Shown here: piece by piece, positions 1 through 11,234 of the stretch | Layout of the letters: every line of letters begins with the position of its first letter | Numbering within the stretch: position 1 is the first letter of the stretch | Assembly (NCBI GenBank): GCA_016218625.1 | Contig: JACRDL010000029.1 | Location: forward strand, 1-46,066 | From: Elusimicrobiota bacterium | Lineage (GTDB): Bacteria > Elusimicrobiota > UBA8919 | Length of the DNA stretch: 46,066 nucleotides | Direction: 5' to 3' | Translations under genes and position numbers: made by a program | Notes under the pieces: model-generated | Seen by the model: the letters and a program-made list of their open reading frames with translations, nothing else | Told to the model about the DNA's origin: nothing | Databases searched by the model: none

Positions 1-57
1 CGCAGAGAGTTTAAACTCCCTGTCAAACCGCTTCTTCTTCACTTCTTGACCTTCCAT
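1..57 (-). CDS. IS3-family transposase OrfA, N-terminal 19 codons only
   Basis: The reading frame starts with ATG at 57 and runs off the left edge. The 19 visible residues begin MEGQEVKKKRFDREFKL, which matches the start of OrfA helix-turn-helix transposase subunits (typical pattern K-R-Y/F-x-x-E-F-K-L). A strong Shine-Dalgarno GGGAGGT lies just upstream. OrfA would bind the element ends, with the catalytic DDE subunit encoded by OrfB outside the window. The call rests on a short segment plus the IS-type end next to it. Confidence 0.65.
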   Translation of the reverse strand, partial: MEGQEVKKKRFDREFKLSA

Positions 58-89
58 TGGACACCTCCCACTTTTTGAGGTCAGCGGCT

Positions 90-118
90 ATTATACCACT
101 AACTCTTCTAAGTGTCCA
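90..118 (-). promoter_or_regulatory. Promoter of the IS transposase
   Basis: On the minus strand TGGACA (118-113) is followed after exactly 17 bases by a perfect TATAAT (95-90), 33 bases before the transposase ATG. The -35 box lies inside the presumed terminal repeat, a layout known from many insertion sequences. Confidence 0.65.
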
Positions 119-134
119 CTTTTTTGGGGGAAGA

Positions 135-323
135 TCAGTTAGGGTCATTAAGTTTGCCGTCTAATATATGTATATTGATAAATTCGGGATAGGCATTCAA
201 TAATTCTTTCATTACAGTAAAAGATCTTTTGATTTTCAATTGAAATCGCAATGTTTTGACATTATAGGTTATTTCAAACTGTTTTTTCTCTTCATTTAAT
301 ATTCTAAAACTATAATTTTTCAT
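135..323 (-). pseudogene. Small gene truncated by the IS element
   Basis: This 62-codon frame starts with ATG at 323 and ends NDPN followed by TGA, where the TGA is formed by the first bases of the IS end. The 3' part of the gene therefore looks displaced or lost. The residues alternate charged and hydrophobic with a FTVMKELLNAYPEFINIHIL segment that could be a winged-helix-like fold, but I do not recognise the family. A GAGGGA ribosome site lies 13 bases upstream of the start. It sits downstream of the lon/aminotransferase genes. Confidence 0.45.
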
Positions 324-351
324 CTATTTTTTTGTCCCTCATTTCATTCTT

Positions 352-1425
352 TCACAGACATTTAGATATAGCATCCAAAGAAACCATTATGTCGGTTTCC
401 AAGCAGTAGCCGAGATGCCCTATGCGGAAGATTTTTCCTTTTAAGTCCTCTTGACCGCCGGCCAAAACAACGCTGTAATTCTGTTTAACCTTTTTTCTTA
501 AATCATCGGCATTGATGTTTTCAGGCGGAAATACTGCCGTTACAGCACAAGAAGCAACATCGTCGGATGCAAGAAGTTTTAGGTTCAATTTTTTCAACCC
601 ATCTCTTGTTATATCACGCAATTTTTTATGTCTTTCAAAAATATTTTCCAGCCCTTCTTCGTCAATCATTTTGAGTGATTCTTCAAGTCCGTAATAAAGT
701 GAAACCGGCGGTGTAAACGGATTTTGTCCTTTATCAGCCCAGTCCTTCATTGACTTAAAATCCCAATAAAAGCGCGGCATCTTTGATTTTTCATAATATT
801 GCCAGGCCTTTTTTGAAAATGAAACAAATGAAAGCCCGGGCGGAAGCATAAATGCTTTTTGTGAAGCAGCAACGACGACATCCAGCCCCCATTCGTCAGT
901 TCTTAAATCCGCAGTTATCAGTCCGGAAACCGCATCAACAACTATTAAAGTATCATATTTTTTTATTACTTGGGCGAGTGATTGAACATCATTCAAGACA
1001 CCCGTTGATGTCTCATTTTGCTGAAAAAAAACCGCACTGTATTTTTTTGATTTCAATTTTTTTTCTACGGTCTCAACATCGGCCGCTGTTCCTCTGGCAA
1101 ATTTTATTTCGTCAACATTCGCCCTGTATGCTTTTAATATCTTTGTCCATCGCGAGCCGAAGGCACCGATATTCAAAACGAGAACTTCATCGCCTTCCGA
1201 GAGAATATTTACAACCGCTGCTTCCATTCCACCGGTGCCTGACGACGGAATTATGAACAAATCATTTTTTGTCTTGAAACATTTTTTCACACCTTCCGTC
1301 ACAGCCGTCAAAATTTTTGTGAACTCCGGTCCCCTGTGGTTTATCATTTCCCTGACCATCGCCCTTAAAATCCTTTCTGGAACCATCGTTGGACCCGGAA
1401 TCATCAAGTACTGTTTTTTAATCAT
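352..1425 (-). CDS. Class V aminotransferase (alanine-glyoxylate / serine-pyruvate type)
   Basis: The protein (357 residues) is a PLP enzyme of the AGAT/SPT branch: N-terminal MIPGPTMVPERIL motif, HRGPEF, glycine-rich SSGTGGMEA near residue 61, VDAVSG near 164, and the PLP lysine in AASQKAFM (K190). Family members move amino groups between small amino acids and glyoxylate or pyruvate, including alanine-glyoxylate and soluble [NiFe]-hydrogenase small-subunit-like aminotransferases; the exact substrate cannot be read from the sequence. It starts one base after the lon stop codon, with a GGTGTGAG ribosome site made of the end of lon, so it is probably the last gene of the tig-clpP-lon transcript. 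Length is normal for the family. Confidence 0.9.
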   Translation of the reverse strand: MIKKQYLMIPGPTMVPERILRAMVREMINHRGPEFTKILTAVTEGVKKCFKTKNDLFIIPSSGTGGMEAAVVNILSEGDEVLVLNIGAFGSRWTKILKAYRANVDEIKFARGTAADVETVEKKLKSKKYSAVFFQQNETSTGVLNDVQSLAQVIKKYDTLIVVDAVSGLITADLRTDEWGLDVVVAASQKAFMLPPGLSFVSFSKKAWQYYEKSKMPRFYWDFKSMKDWADKGQNPFTPPVSLYYGLEESLKMIDEEGLENIFERHKKLRDITRDGLKKLNLKLLASDDVASCAVTAVFPPENINADDLRKKVKQNYSVVLAGGQEDLKGKIFRIGHLGYCLETDIMVSLDAISKCL

Positions 1426-1426
1426 C

Positions 1427-3763
1427 TCACACCCCCAATGTTTTTTCTATAACTTCATCCATCATTTTTACCGTTATGAATTTTATCTTACCGACAATCT
1501 CCTTCGGTATTTCTTCCATATCTTTCTGATTTTCAAACGGCATAATAATCGTTTTTATTCCGCTCCTGTAAGCCGCAAGAACTTTTTCTTTAAGACCGCC
1601 TATTGACAAAACCCGTCCGCGCAAAGTTATCTCGCCGGTCATTGCAATATCTTTCTTTACCGGCTTGTTAGTTATAGCGGATAACATCGCAACCGCCATC
1701 GTTATTCCAGCAGATGGACCGTCTTTGGGAATTGCTCCTTCGGGAACATGAATGTGAATGTCCTTGTCTTTGAAAAAATCCTCTTTTATTTTGAATTTTT
1801 TTGAGTTTGAACGAATGTACGAAAGCGCCGCCTGAGCCGACTCTTTCATCACATCGCCGAGTTTGCCTGTGAGGGTAAGCACGCCTTTTCCTTTCATCAC
1901 GGAAACCTCAATTGACATTGTATCTCCGCCGACTTCGGTCCACGCAAGACCGGTCGCAGTGCCGACCTGATTTTCTGATTTTTTATCGGCGTGATATTTC
2001 GGAACCCCGAGATATTTTTTGGCATTTTTTTCGGTTACCTTAATAACCTCTTTTTGCTTCTCGGATACGATTTCCTTGACGACTTTTCTTACGATGTTAG
2101 CGATCTCCCTCTCCAGATTTCTTACTCCCGCTTCAAGCGTATATTCTTTTATGGTGAATTTTATCGCTTCGTCGGTAATTTCCAATTGTTTGTCGGTTAA
2201 TCCGTGTTCTTTGAGTTGTTTGGGAATAAGAAATTTTTTCGCTATGTGGATTTTTTCTTCCATCGTGTAACCGGCAAAACGCAAAATTTCCATTCTGTCA
2301 ATTAGAGCCGGCGGAATTGAATAAAGCGTGTTCGCAGTAGTAATAAACATCACATCCGACAGGTCAAAATCAACTTCTAAATAATGGTCGGAAAATGTGG
2401 AGTTCTGTTCGGGGTCTAAAACCTCCAGAAGAGCGGATGCCGGGTCACCGCGAAAATCCATCCCCAATTTATCTATTTCATCCATAAGAAAAACCGGGTT
2501 TTTTGATTTCGCTTTTTTCAGCGATTGTAAAATCCGGCCCGGAAGAGCGCCGATATATGTGCGGCGGTGGCCTCTTATCTCTGCTTCGTCGCGAACGCCG
2601 CCGAGTGAAATGCGGACAAATTTTCTGCCGAGAGACCGGGCGATTGATTTTCCGATAGATGTTTTACCGGTGCCGGGCGGGCCGACGAAACATAAAATAG
2701 GACCTTTCAGTTTTTTCGCCATTTTACAGACGGCGAGATATTCAACTATTCTTTCTTTGATTTTATCAAGTCCGTAATGGTCTTCGTCCAAAATATTTTG
2801 GGCATGTTTAAGGTCAAGATTGTCCGTTGTTTTAACATCCCACGGAAGAGCGATAAGCCAGTCAATATAAGTCCTTATGACGGTTGCCTCCGGAGAAAAC
2901 GGCATCATTTTTTCCATCCGCGAGAGTTCTTTCATCGCGACCGTTTCCGCATCTTTCGGCATTTTTGATTCTTTTATTTTTGAACGCAATTCATCTATTT
3001 CTCTCGCATTTTCATCTTTCTGTTTTAGTTCTTTTTGGATTGCTTTCATCTGCTCGGTAAGATAGTACTCTTTCTGTGATTTCTCAATCTGCCCTCTCAC
3101 CCTTGACTGTATTTTTTTTTCAATGTTTAGAATTTCCAGTTCGCTGTTGAGTATTTCAATTATTTTTTCCAGACGTTCCGAGGGATTTACGGTTTCAAGT
3201 ATCGTCTGTTTTTGGGCATTTTTTATGATAAGATGAGCGGCTATCATATCTGCAAGACGGCCGGGTTCTTCAATTGTATTCAATGCAGTTATCGTCTCAA
3301 AAGGGAGCCGCGGATTCAATCCGATATACTGCTCAAAAAGATGAATCGTCTGTCTCATCAACGCCTCAACATTCGGCGTTCTTTCAACGGAGAACTCAAT
3401 TTTTTCCACGTTAACTTCAATATAATTTTTGCCGGTTACCAGTTTAAAATCACTGAATTTCGCTCTGACTAATCCCTCTATAAGAATTTTGGCGCTGCCG
3501 TCCGGCATTTTTAATAGTTGAAGAACCTCTGCGATGGTTCCTATTTCATAAATGTCCGCCGACGAAGGGTCTTCCGTCTGATATTTTTTCTGCGTGGCAA
3601 GAAAAATCAGACGGTTGCCCGACATAGCCGCCTCCAATGCTTTCTGCGATTTTTCACGGCCGACGACCAAAGGAAGCACCATAAACGGGAAAATTACTAC
3701 ATCCCTTACCGGTAAAAGCGGAAGTGTTTTCGGAATTAAATTGTTTTTGTTATTTTGTGCCAT
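1427..3763 (-). CDS. lon: ATP-dependent protease Lon
   Basis: The protein (778 residues) is a bacterial LonA: N-terminal LON substrate domain starting [15 protein letters not shown], coiled-coil region rich in Lys/Glu around residues 200-270, AAA+ module with Walker [10 protein letters not shown] and Walker [10 protein letters not shown], and C-terminal Ser-Lys protease domain with DGPSAGITM (catalytic Ser) and a Lys in the [10 protein letters not shown] stretch. It degrades misfolded and regulatory proteins in the cytoplasm. It lies 17 bases downstream of clpP. In many bacteria clpX sits between clpP and lon; here clpX is absent from the window. Confidence 0.97.
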   Translation of the reverse strand: MAQNNKNNLIPKTLPLLPVRDVVIFPFMVLPLVVGREKSQKALEAAMSGNRLIFLATQKKYQTEDPSSADIYEIGTIAEVLQLLKMPDGSAKILIEGLVRAKFSDFKLVTGKNYIEVNVEKIEFSVERTPNVEALMRQTIHLFEQYIGLNPRLPFETITALNTIEEPGRLADMIAAHLIIKNAQKQTILETVNPSERLEKIIEILNSELEILNIEKKIQSRVRGQIEKSQKEYYLTEQMKAIQKELKQKDENAREIDELRSKIKESKMPKDAETVAMKELSRMEKMMPFSPEATVIRTYIDWLIALPWDVKTTDNLDLKHAQNILDEDHYGLDKIKERIVEYLAVCKMAKKLKGPILCFVGPPGTGKTSIGKSIARSLGRKFVRISLGGVRDEAEIRGHRRTYIGALPGRILQSLKKAKSKNPVFLMDEIDKLGMDFRGDPASALLEVLDPEQNSTFSDHYLEVDFDLSDVMFITTANTLYSIPPALIDRMEILRFAGYTMEEKIHIAKKFLIPKQLKEHGLTDKQLEITDEAIKFTIKEYTLEAGVRNLEREIANIVRKVVKEIVSEKQKEVIKVTEKNAKKYLGVPKYHADKKSENQVGTATGLAWTEVGGDTMSIEVSVMKGKGVLTLTGKLGDVMKESAQAALSYIRSNSKKFKIKEDFFKDKDIHIHVPEGAIPKDGPSAGITMAVAMLSAITNKPVKKDIAMTGEITLRGRVLSIGGLKEKVLAAYRSGIKTIIMPFENQKDMEEIPKEIVGKIKFITVKMMDEVIEKTLGV

Positions 3764-3780
3764 ATAACTCCTTCAAAAAA

Positions 3781-4386
3781 TTATATTCTCTTTTCAATAA
3801 CCTCGTCTATAATACCGTATTTTTTTGACTCATCCGCCGTCATAAAAAAATCCCGATCTGTATCTTTTTCTATTTTGTCAAGCGAAAGCCCCGTGTGTTT
3901 CGCAAGAATTTCGTTGAGCCGTTTTTTCACTCTTAAAATCTCATTTGCCTGAATTCCGATATCGGTCGCCTGTCCCTGAACGCCGCCTAACGGCTGGTGA
4001 ATCATAATTCTGGAATTAGGCAGGGCAAATCTTTTTCCTTTAGCGCCGGCAGCAAGAATAATCGCGCCCATTGATGCTGCTTGACCTATGCATATCGTTG
4101 AGACCTTTGATTTTATAAACTGCATCGTGTCATAAATCGCAAGACCGGCAGTAACAAGACCGCCGGGACTGTTGATATACAGAGAAATTTCTTTTTCGGC
4201 GCGCTCCGACTCAAGAAATAAAAGTTGCGCGATAATGATGTTCGCGAATTCATCGTCAATAGGAGAACCGATAAAAATAATTCTGTCTTTTAATAATCTA
4301 GAATAAATATCATATGCCCGTTCGCCGCGGGCCGACTGTTCTACCACCATCGGTATGAGATTTGCTTTTGCATGTCTAATAGACAT
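3781..4386 (-). CDS. clpP: ATP-dependent Clp protease proteolytic subunit ClpP
   Basis: The protein (201 residues) is full length and has the complete catalytic triad: Ser105 in GQAASMGA, His130 in [10 protein letters not shown], and Asp179 in the TDRDFF stretch. It forms the tetradecameric peptidase chamber fed by ClpX or ClpA, neither of which is encoded nearby. GAGGAGG just upstream of the ATG overlaps the end of tig, so the two genes are probably co-translated. The order tig-clpP-lon is conserved in many bacteria. Confidence 0.97.
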   Translation of the reverse strand: MSIRHAKANLIPMVVEQSARGERAYDIYSRLLKDRIIFIGSPIDDEFANIIIAQLLFLESERAEKEISLYINSPGGLVTAGLAIYDTMQFIKSKVSTICIGQAASMGAIILAAGAKGKRFALPNSRIMIHQPLGGVQGQATDIGIQANEILRVKKRLNEILAKHTGLSLDKIEKDTDRDFFMTADESKKYGIIDEVIEKRI

Positions 4387-4397
4387 TTATTGCCTCC

Positions 4398-5639
4398 TCA
4401 TTCAACCTGTTCTTCTTTTATTTTTGCATATGAGAGAAGAATATCAAAAAGTTTTTTTTCCTTAATCTGAAGCGAAAGATACTCGCGGTATTTTTGGTAA
4501 TTTTCTGCGACTTTTTTATCGCCGGCGGATATTTCCGCTATTTTTCCGTCAATTTCACCGTCGGTTACGGTTATATTTTCACTTTTTGCAATTTTTGATA
4601 AAAGATACGAAATGCGGACGGTTTTTCCCGCATCAACTCTGTATTTGTCTTTCATTGCGGGAATTGATTTTTTAAATTCTTCTTCGTTAAAATTGCGGTT
4701 GCTTACAAGATACTGTTTCGTTCTTTCTATCATATGATTAATTTCTTCGTCTACAAGCGACTCGGGAACGGCGAAATTATTGTTAGCCAAAAGCGACTCA
4801 ACAATTTGACCCTCCATATCCTGTCTTGATTTTTCATCCTCGGCTTTCTCAAGTTCCGCTTTTATTTTTTCCCGCAATTGACTGATGTTTTCATGTCCTA
4901 AATCCTTGGCAAACTCATCATCAACTTTCGGCGATACCTTCTTTTTTATCGCTTTTACTTTTACATCAAATTTTGTGGACTTCTGGGAAATTTTTGTTTC
5001 TATCGTTTTGCTTTCGCCTATTTTCATTCCGATTAGTCCCGTTGCAAAACCGGAGGGCAGCGATTCATGGGATAAATCAATTATCTGGTTTTCGGCAGGC
5101 CTTTCCATCTTCTTTCCGTCCACTGTGCTTTCATAATCGGCAACGAGAAAATGATGCTGTTCGGCGGCAACATCACCGGCATCCACCAAAGTTGTCTGTC
5201 TGTCCTGAAGATTTTTGAGCACGCTATCTATCTCTTTGTCCGTTATTTTTTTAACCTTTTTTGTGATTTTTATTTTTTTATAGTCCTTCGGTTCAAATTC
5301 GGGAACACTTTCAATTTTTAACTTAAAGGAAAACGGTTTATCGTCGGCAAAATCAAGCGGTTCAACAATAGGCGTAATGACGGGATGAAGATTTTTTTCC
5401 TTGATAATTTTTTCCGTTGAGGACGTCATTAAATTGTGAATCGTTTTTTCAACTGCAGTTCTGGCGAATTCCCTTTTGACAAATTCCATCGGAGCATGTC
5501 CTTTTCTGAACCCGTCAATAGCGGCATTTTTCCGAATATCCGTAAAAACCGACTCCATTTCGCTTTTAACTTCTTCCGACGGGATTTCAACCTTAATTTC
5601 TACCGAACAACCTTTTTTTTCAAAAAAATCAATTTTCAT
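4398..5639 (-). CDS. tig: Trigger factor, ribosome-associated chaperone and prolyl isomerase
   Basis: The 413-residue protein has the trigger-factor layout: N-terminal ribosome-binding domain with the signature DGFRKGHAP (the usual consensus is GFRxGxxP), a central FKBP-type isomerase domain at roughly 160-240, and a long helical C-terminal domain rich in Lys and Glu. It meets nascent chains at the ribosome exit tunnel. It is the first protein gene after two tRNA genes and heads tig-clpP-lon. The isomerase domain is divergent, as in many bacteria. Confidence 0.93.
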   Translation of the reverse strand: MKIDFFEKKGCSVEIKVEIPSEEVKSEMESVFTDIRKNAAIDGFRKGHAPMEFVKREFARTAVEKTIHNLMTSSTEKIIKEKNLHPVITPIVEPLDFADDKPFSFKLKIESVPEFEPKDYKKIKITKKVKKITDKEIDSVLKNLQDRQTTLVDAGDVAAEQHHFLVADYESTVDGKKMERPAENQIIDLSHESLPSGFATGLIGMKIGESKTIETKISQKSTKFDVKVKAIKKKVSPKVDDEFAKDLGHENISQLREKIKAELEKAEDEKSRQDMEGQIVESLLANNNFAVPESLVDEEINHMIERTKQYLVSNRNFNEEEFKKSIPAMKDKYRVDAGKTVRISYLLSKIAKSENITVTDGEIDGKIAEISAGDKKVAENYQKYREYLSLQIKEKKLFDILLSYAKIKEEQVE

Positions 5640-5688
5640 AATTTTCTAATCTATAATTCTCCAATTCTCTAATATCTCGTTTTTTAAT

Positions 5689-5768
5689 TGCCGCGGGAGG
5701 GAGTTGAACCCACACCCAAAAGGACACGGTCCTAAGCCGTGCGCGTCTGCCAGTTCCGCCACCGCGGC
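5689..5768 (-). tRNA. tRNA-Leu (anticodon UAG)
   Basis: A class II cloverleaf can be drawn: acceptor stem GCCGCGG (5768-5762) pairs with CCGCGGC (5696-5690), discriminator A at 5689. The anticodon loop CTTAGGA gives anticodon UAG. A variable arm sits before the T arm GGGTTCAACTCCC. The CCA end is not encoded. It lies about 50 bases before tig. Confidence 0.95.
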
Positions 5769-5777
5769 ATTTTTTAA

Positions 5778-5924
5778 TCGTGAGTGAGTAAGAAATTTCT
5801 GAAGAACCTCAATCGACGAAGTCGTTGCGAGGCGGAGCCGAAGCAATCTCATGAGATTGCCACGAGCCCCGATGTTCATTGGGGCTCTCGTAATGACACT
5901 TCGTGTCAATTTGCTTATGAGCGA
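5778..5924. repeat. MITE-like interspersed repeat, copy 1
   Basis: This is one of three well-matched copies (also 8414-8548 and 14369-14519). Shared landmarks are GAAATTTCTG near the left end, AAGTCRTTGCGAGG, GAAGCAATCTC, GAGATTGCCACG, and the right-hand CGCAATGACACTTCGTGTCAATTTGCT. The ends are inverted: the left reads TCGTGAGTGAGTAAG and the right, reversed, TCGCTCATAAGCAAATT. Inner GCAATCTC/GAGATTGC arms form a hairpin. It separates the Lys and Leu tRNA genes. Confidence 0.8.
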
Positions 5925-5928
5925 ACCT

Positions 5929-6001
<73 letters not shown>

Positions 6002-6012
6002 TCATTTTCAGT

Positions 6013-8349
<2,337 letters not shown>

Positions 8350-8358
8350 TTTGATTTC

Positions 8359-8386
8359 ATTATACGATATTTGACTCGGAAATCAA
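8359..8386 (-). promoter_or_regulatory. Promoter of hypF, giving a very short or leaderless mRNA
   Basis: On the minus strand TTGATT (8386-8381) is followed after 16 bases by a perfect TATAAT (8364-8359). The hypF ATG begins only nine bases after the -10 box and no Shine-Dalgarno fits between, so transcription would start at or next to the start codon. Confidence 0.5.
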
Positions 8387-8413
8387 GGCAGGCATTTTTA
8401 TTTATTTTCACAT

Positions 8414-8548
8414 TAGCGAGCAAGAAATTTCCGCAGAGCCTCAATTAATGAAGTCATTGCGAGGCAAAGCCGAAGCAATCTCACAGGAATTGCCACGGTC
8501 GCTTCGCTCCCTCGCAATGACACTTCGTGTCAATTTGCTTGCAAGCGA
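8414..8548. repeat. MITE-like interspersed repeat, copy 2
   Basis: Same landmarks as the copy at 5778-5924 (GAAATTTCCG, CAGAGCCTCAATT, GCAATCTC, CGCAATGACACTTCGTGTCAATTTGCTTGC). Its right end GCGA abuts the hypA stop codon exactly. It lies in the hypA-hypF gap and would be transcribed between them. Confidence 0.8.
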
Positions 8549-8893
8549 CTATTCTCCTTCTATGGAAGCGACATAAACATCTTTCCCAGAGAGAATTTCA
8601 ATTTCTTTGCTTTTGCAGGAGGGACAGTCAAAAATCATTTCTGAAGGTTCAAATTCGGTGGAACATTTTTTGCATTTTGCTTTGACATCTTCTTTTGAGA
8701 TTTCAAGATAACAATTTTCTGCAATCGTTCCCGACAAAAGATGGTCAATTAGAGAATGTCTTAAGAAGTCCTCTTCAATGCCGGATGCTTCGCCTAACAT
8801 CAGCGAAATTTTTGTGATTTTATTGAGATGATTTTCTTTTGCCTTCAATAATACAATGTCTAATAAATCCTTCGCAATTCCTAACTCATGCAT
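8549..8893 (-). CDS. hypA: Hydrogenase nickel-insertion protein HypA
   Basis: Translation should start at the ATG at 8893, giving MHELGIAKDLL, because HypA needs Met1-His2-Glu3 for nickel binding; an in-frame ATG at 8941 would add 16 residues encoded by a CACAGATTAGCACAGA repeat. The 114-residue protein has the zinc-finger C-K-K-C and C-P-S-C pairs in its second half. HypA works with HypB to load nickel into [NiFe] hydrogenase; hypB is not seen. I see no clear Shine-Dalgarno. It is upstream of hypF with a MITE-like repeat between them. Confidence 0.93.
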   Translation of the reverse strand: MHELGIAKDLLDIVLLKAKENHLNKITKISLMLGEASGIEEDFLRHSLIDHLLSGTIAENCYLEISKEDVKAKCKKCSTEFEPSEMIFDCPSCKSKEIEILSGKDVYVASIEGE

Positions 8894-8986
8894 GATAATA
8901 AGAAAACTTTGTAAACACAGATTAGCACAGACATACGGCACAGAAATTCACTGAATTTTCTACACGGCTTTAGCCGATGGTTTATT

Positions 8987-9040
8987 GTAGTCGTGGATTT
9001 TCAATCCATGAAAATCCGCCGATTAAAAATCGGCGACTAC
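8987..9040. repeat. Palindromic element that ends the ORF6N frame
   Basis: The element begins GTAGTCGTGGATTTTC and ends CGGCGACTAC, with inner arms GGATTTTCAATCC and CCGATTAAAAATCGG that fold on themselves. Its terminal GTAG/CTAC pattern resembles the elements at 25215-25269 and 33584-33638. The final CTA supplies, on the minus strand, the stop codon of the ORF6N fragment at 9037. A short CGGCTTTAGCCG hairpin lies just left of it. Confidence 0.7.
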
Positions 9041-9300
9041 TCTGTGAAGATATATGGCAAATAACGGCAACCGCCCCAACTTGAGGTCGCAAAATGCGAC
9101 CTCAAGATTTTAAATTCATCTCTTGTCAATTGAAACATAAAATCCTCTGGGAAACGTTTTATATTCCTTTTCACCTGTTCAACCAATCGTTTTGTTGGTA
9201 CTCCATAAAGTTCAGCAAGATCTCTGTCCAACATTACATTCAGATCCCTAATCAAAAATATCTTTTTCTCAATAATATTTTGTTTAATAATATCTGTCAT
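9037..9300 (-). pseudogene. ORF6N/KilA-N-type DNA-binding protein, C-terminally truncated
   Basis: The 87 residues match the ORF6N domain closely: KIFLIRDLNVMLDRDLAELYGV, KRLVEQVKRNIKRFPEDF and FATSSWGGCRYLPYIFTE. Homologues continue after Y-x-F-T-E with QGVAMLSS and a further 100 or so residues. Here a TAG comes immediately after FTE, and that TAG belongs to a palindromic element starting at 9040. The gene therefore looks cut by insertion or replacement of its 3' end. ORF6N proteins are phage-type or mobile regulators; this remnant is probably non-functional. Confidence 0.8.
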
Positions 9301-9374
9301 ATTTTTTCTTTCATTCTAAAACTATCGGATTGCCTTATCAATTAAAAAAATATTATAAATGATTTCCATTAAAA

Positions 9375-9836
9375 TTAAAAATCTGAATATGATTTAGAAT
9401 ATACTTCTCCATCTTTAGGATTATACTCCCATTCATTTTCGGGTTCAGGAATTTTCCTCAAATATTTTGGGACCAAATCCTGTAAAGATTTTGGATAAAT
9501 ACCCTCGTGCACACCATAATAAATCGTAAGTGCTGACCTTAATGCGCCGAGATTCTCCATCATTTCTCTTTTTTTCTTTTCTTTTTTACTTTCAAAAATT
9601 AGTTTAATTTTTTCAATAAATCTGATGAACAAATTTTCTTTACCAATTCTATTCCAACTGCCGCCAAAGTGGTTTTCTTCTACAACGCCAGTAATTTTAT
9701 TACAGCGAACATGTCCAGTACCAGTAAAATAATATTTAGGATATACAATATAAAAAACCGCACCTATTGCAATAACAATCAAAATCCATTGCCACCACTT
9801 AAAGTTTTTCAATTTATCCTCCTCTTGAAAATTCAA
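9375..9836 (-). CDS. Single-pass membrane protein with pseudopilin-like C-terminal segment
   Basis: The 153-residue protein has a cytoplasmic start, one membrane segment (about residues 15-34, WWQWILIVIAIGAVFYIVY), a middle stretch of Lys/Glu, and a C-terminal part (about 92-153) that reads like the soluble domain of type II secretion/pilin-type proteins: LGALRSALTIYYGVHEGIYP, then SLQDLVPKYLRKIPEP. It lacks the usual prepilin cleavage motif at the N-terminus, so it is not a normal pilin. Its ATG overlaps the stop of the phosphorylase gene by four bases. Function unknown. Confidence 0.6.
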   Translation of the reverse strand: MNFQEEDKLKNFKWWQWILIVIAIGAVFYIVYPKYYFTGTGHVRCNKITGVVEENHFGGSWNRIGKENLFIRFIEKIKLIFESKKEKKKREMMENLGALRSALTIYYGVHEGIYPKSLQDLVPKYLRKIPEPENEWEYNPKDGEVYSKSYSDF

Positions 9837-11161
9837 TACTCTTCTACTTTATCTTTTGTCACTCTTGCGTAAAAGAATTTTGGCGGTTTGACTTTTTTAG
9901 CGCCTATGGTGTAGGCATTCAGGAATTTATTCTTCGCTTCGTTGAATTTTTTTTCATCGCCGTCGGTGTGGAAGATTGCAAGCGGCTCGCCTTTTTCAAT
10001 TTTGTCGCCGATTTTTTTCTTTAAGTAAATGCCGACCGACGGGTTCACAATATCTTCTTTCTTGGTTCTGCCGGCGCCCAAAATCAAAGATGAAATACCG
10101 ACTTCAAGTGCATTTATTTTTTCAACATAGCCGGATTTTTCCGATTTAATTTCAACCAATTTTTTACATTGAGGTAAAAGTGAAGGATTATCAATCGCAT
10201 CGGGATTCCCGCCCTGTGCCTTCGCCATCTGTTTCAGTTTTTCAAGCCCTTTCTTCGAGGTGATTATTTCTTTCAGTTTTTTCTTGCCTTCTTCCACCGT
10301 CTTAACAAGCCCGGAAATCAAAAGCATATTGCTTCCGAGTTCAACGCATAAATCGGTCAAGTCCGCAGGTCCCACGCCGCTTAATGTGTCAATCGCTTCC
10401 TTGACCTCAATTGAATTTCCGATAGCAAATCCCAACGGCTCTTCCATACTGGTGATAAACGCAACCATTTTTTTGCCAGCACCTTCGCCGATATCAACCA
10501 TCGCTTTTGCAAGTTTGAGAGCATCTTCATATTTTTCCATAAATGCGCCGGAACCGGTTTTCACATCAAGCACGATTCCGTCGCTTCCGGCGGCAAGTTT
10601 TTTTGACATAATGCTTCCGGCGATAAGAGGAATTGAATCCACCGTCGCCGTAACATCTCGCAGTGAATAGATAACTTTATCGGCAGGTGCAAGTTTTGCC
10701 GTCTGACCCATCAGCGCAAGCCCGATACTATTTACATTCTCAACAAATTTTTCTTTTGACAATGAACAGGTAAAACCCGGAATTGACTCAAGTTTATCAA
10801 TAGTTCCGCCAGTATGTCCCAGACCGCGGCCGGTCATTTTTGCCACTTTGCCACCACATGCAGCGACAATCGGACCGAGCACAAGCGAGGTCGTATCGCC
10901 GACGCCGCCGGTTGAGTGTTTATCAACTTTGAAACCTTTTATTTTTGAGAGGTTCACCCTTTCGCCTGAATCAACCATAGCCATCGTCAAATCGGTCGAT
11001 TCCCTCGCCGTCATTGAGCGGAAATAAACGGTCATCAAAAACGCCGCCATCTGGTAATCTGGAATTTCGCCTTTTGTAAAACCACTGATAATAAAATTGA
11101 TTTCCCCTTTTGATAGTTCCGCCCCGTTCCTCTTTTTGTAAATCAAATCGTACATTCTCAT
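9833..11161 (-). CDS. deoA: Pyrimidine-nucleoside (thymidine) phosphorylase
   Basis: I place the start at the ATG at 11161 (MRMYDLIYKKRNG), which has GGAGGGA seven bases upstream and matches the family start; an upstream in-frame start would add eight residues. The 442-residue enzyme has the phosphate/pyrimidine phosphorylase signatures KHSTGGVGDTTSL and TGRGLGHTGGTIDKLES. It splits thymidine, deoxyuridine or uridine with phosphate to give the base and (deoxy)ribose-1-phosphate. It belongs to the nucleoside cluster with PNP, DeoB and adenine deaminase, and its product feeds DeoB and then the BMC DeoC. Whether it is thymidine-specific (DeoA) or broad (Pdp) cannot be decided. Confidence 0.93.
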   Translation of the reverse strand: MRMYDLIYKKRNGAELSKGEINFIISGFTKGEIPDYQMAAFLMTVYFRSMTARESTDLTMAMVDSGERVNLSKIKGFKVDKHSTGGVGDTTSLVLGPIVAACGGKVAKMTGRGLGHTGGTIDKLESIPGFTCSLSKEKFVENVNSIGLALMGQTAKLAPADKVIYSLRDVTATVDSIPLIAGSIMSKKLAAGSDGIVLDVKTGSGAFMEKYEDALKLAKAMVDIGEGAGKKMVAFITSMEEPLGFAIGNSIEVKEAIDTLSGVGPADLTDLCVELGSNMLLISGLVKTVEEGKKKLKEIITSKKGLEKLKQMAKAQGGNPDAIDNPSLLPQCKKLVEIKSEKSGYVEKINALEVGISSLILGAGRTKKEDIVNPSVGIYLKKKIGDKIEKGEPLAIFHTDGDEKKFNEAKNKFLNAYTIGAKKVKPPKFFYARVTKDKVEEY

Positions 11162-11178
11162 AAAATCCCTCCGTCTAA

Positions 11179-11202
11179 AAATCACTACAAATGTAGTGAT
11201 TT
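11179..11202. repeat. Hairpin between recJ and deoA
   Basis: AAATCACTACA and TGTAGTGATTT form a perfect 11-bp stem with a 2-base loop, seven bases upstream of the deoA Shine-Dalgarno; read in the direction of transcription the stem is followed by T-rich TTTTTAG. It could slow or end transcription leaving recJ. A decayed copy (AAAATCACTACACTTGTATCACTTT) lies at 13463-13491 upstream of recJ, so this is also a repeat. Confidence 0.55.
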
Positions 11203-11234
11203 ACCGTCGGTCATTTTTATCTGTGTAATCGTCC

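Larger units (their letters stand above)
1..137 (-). mobile_element. End of an IS3-like insertion sequence (rest lies left of the window)
   Basis: On the minus strand the element seems to begin at about 137 with TGATCTTCCCCC followed by AAAAAAGTGGACA, a G/C-run plus GTGGACA end typical of IS3-group elements. A promoter and the first codons of an OrfA-type transposase follow inside. Only this end is visible, so the inverted repeat and target duplication cannot be checked. The neighbouring reading frame at 135-323 stops exactly at this boundary, which supports placing the junction here. Confidence 0.65.

Noticed and set aside
5646-5909. An 87-codon minus-strand reading frame across the tRNA-Leu gene
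   Set aside because: It covers the tRNA and a repeat element; no protein-like composition or ribosome site.
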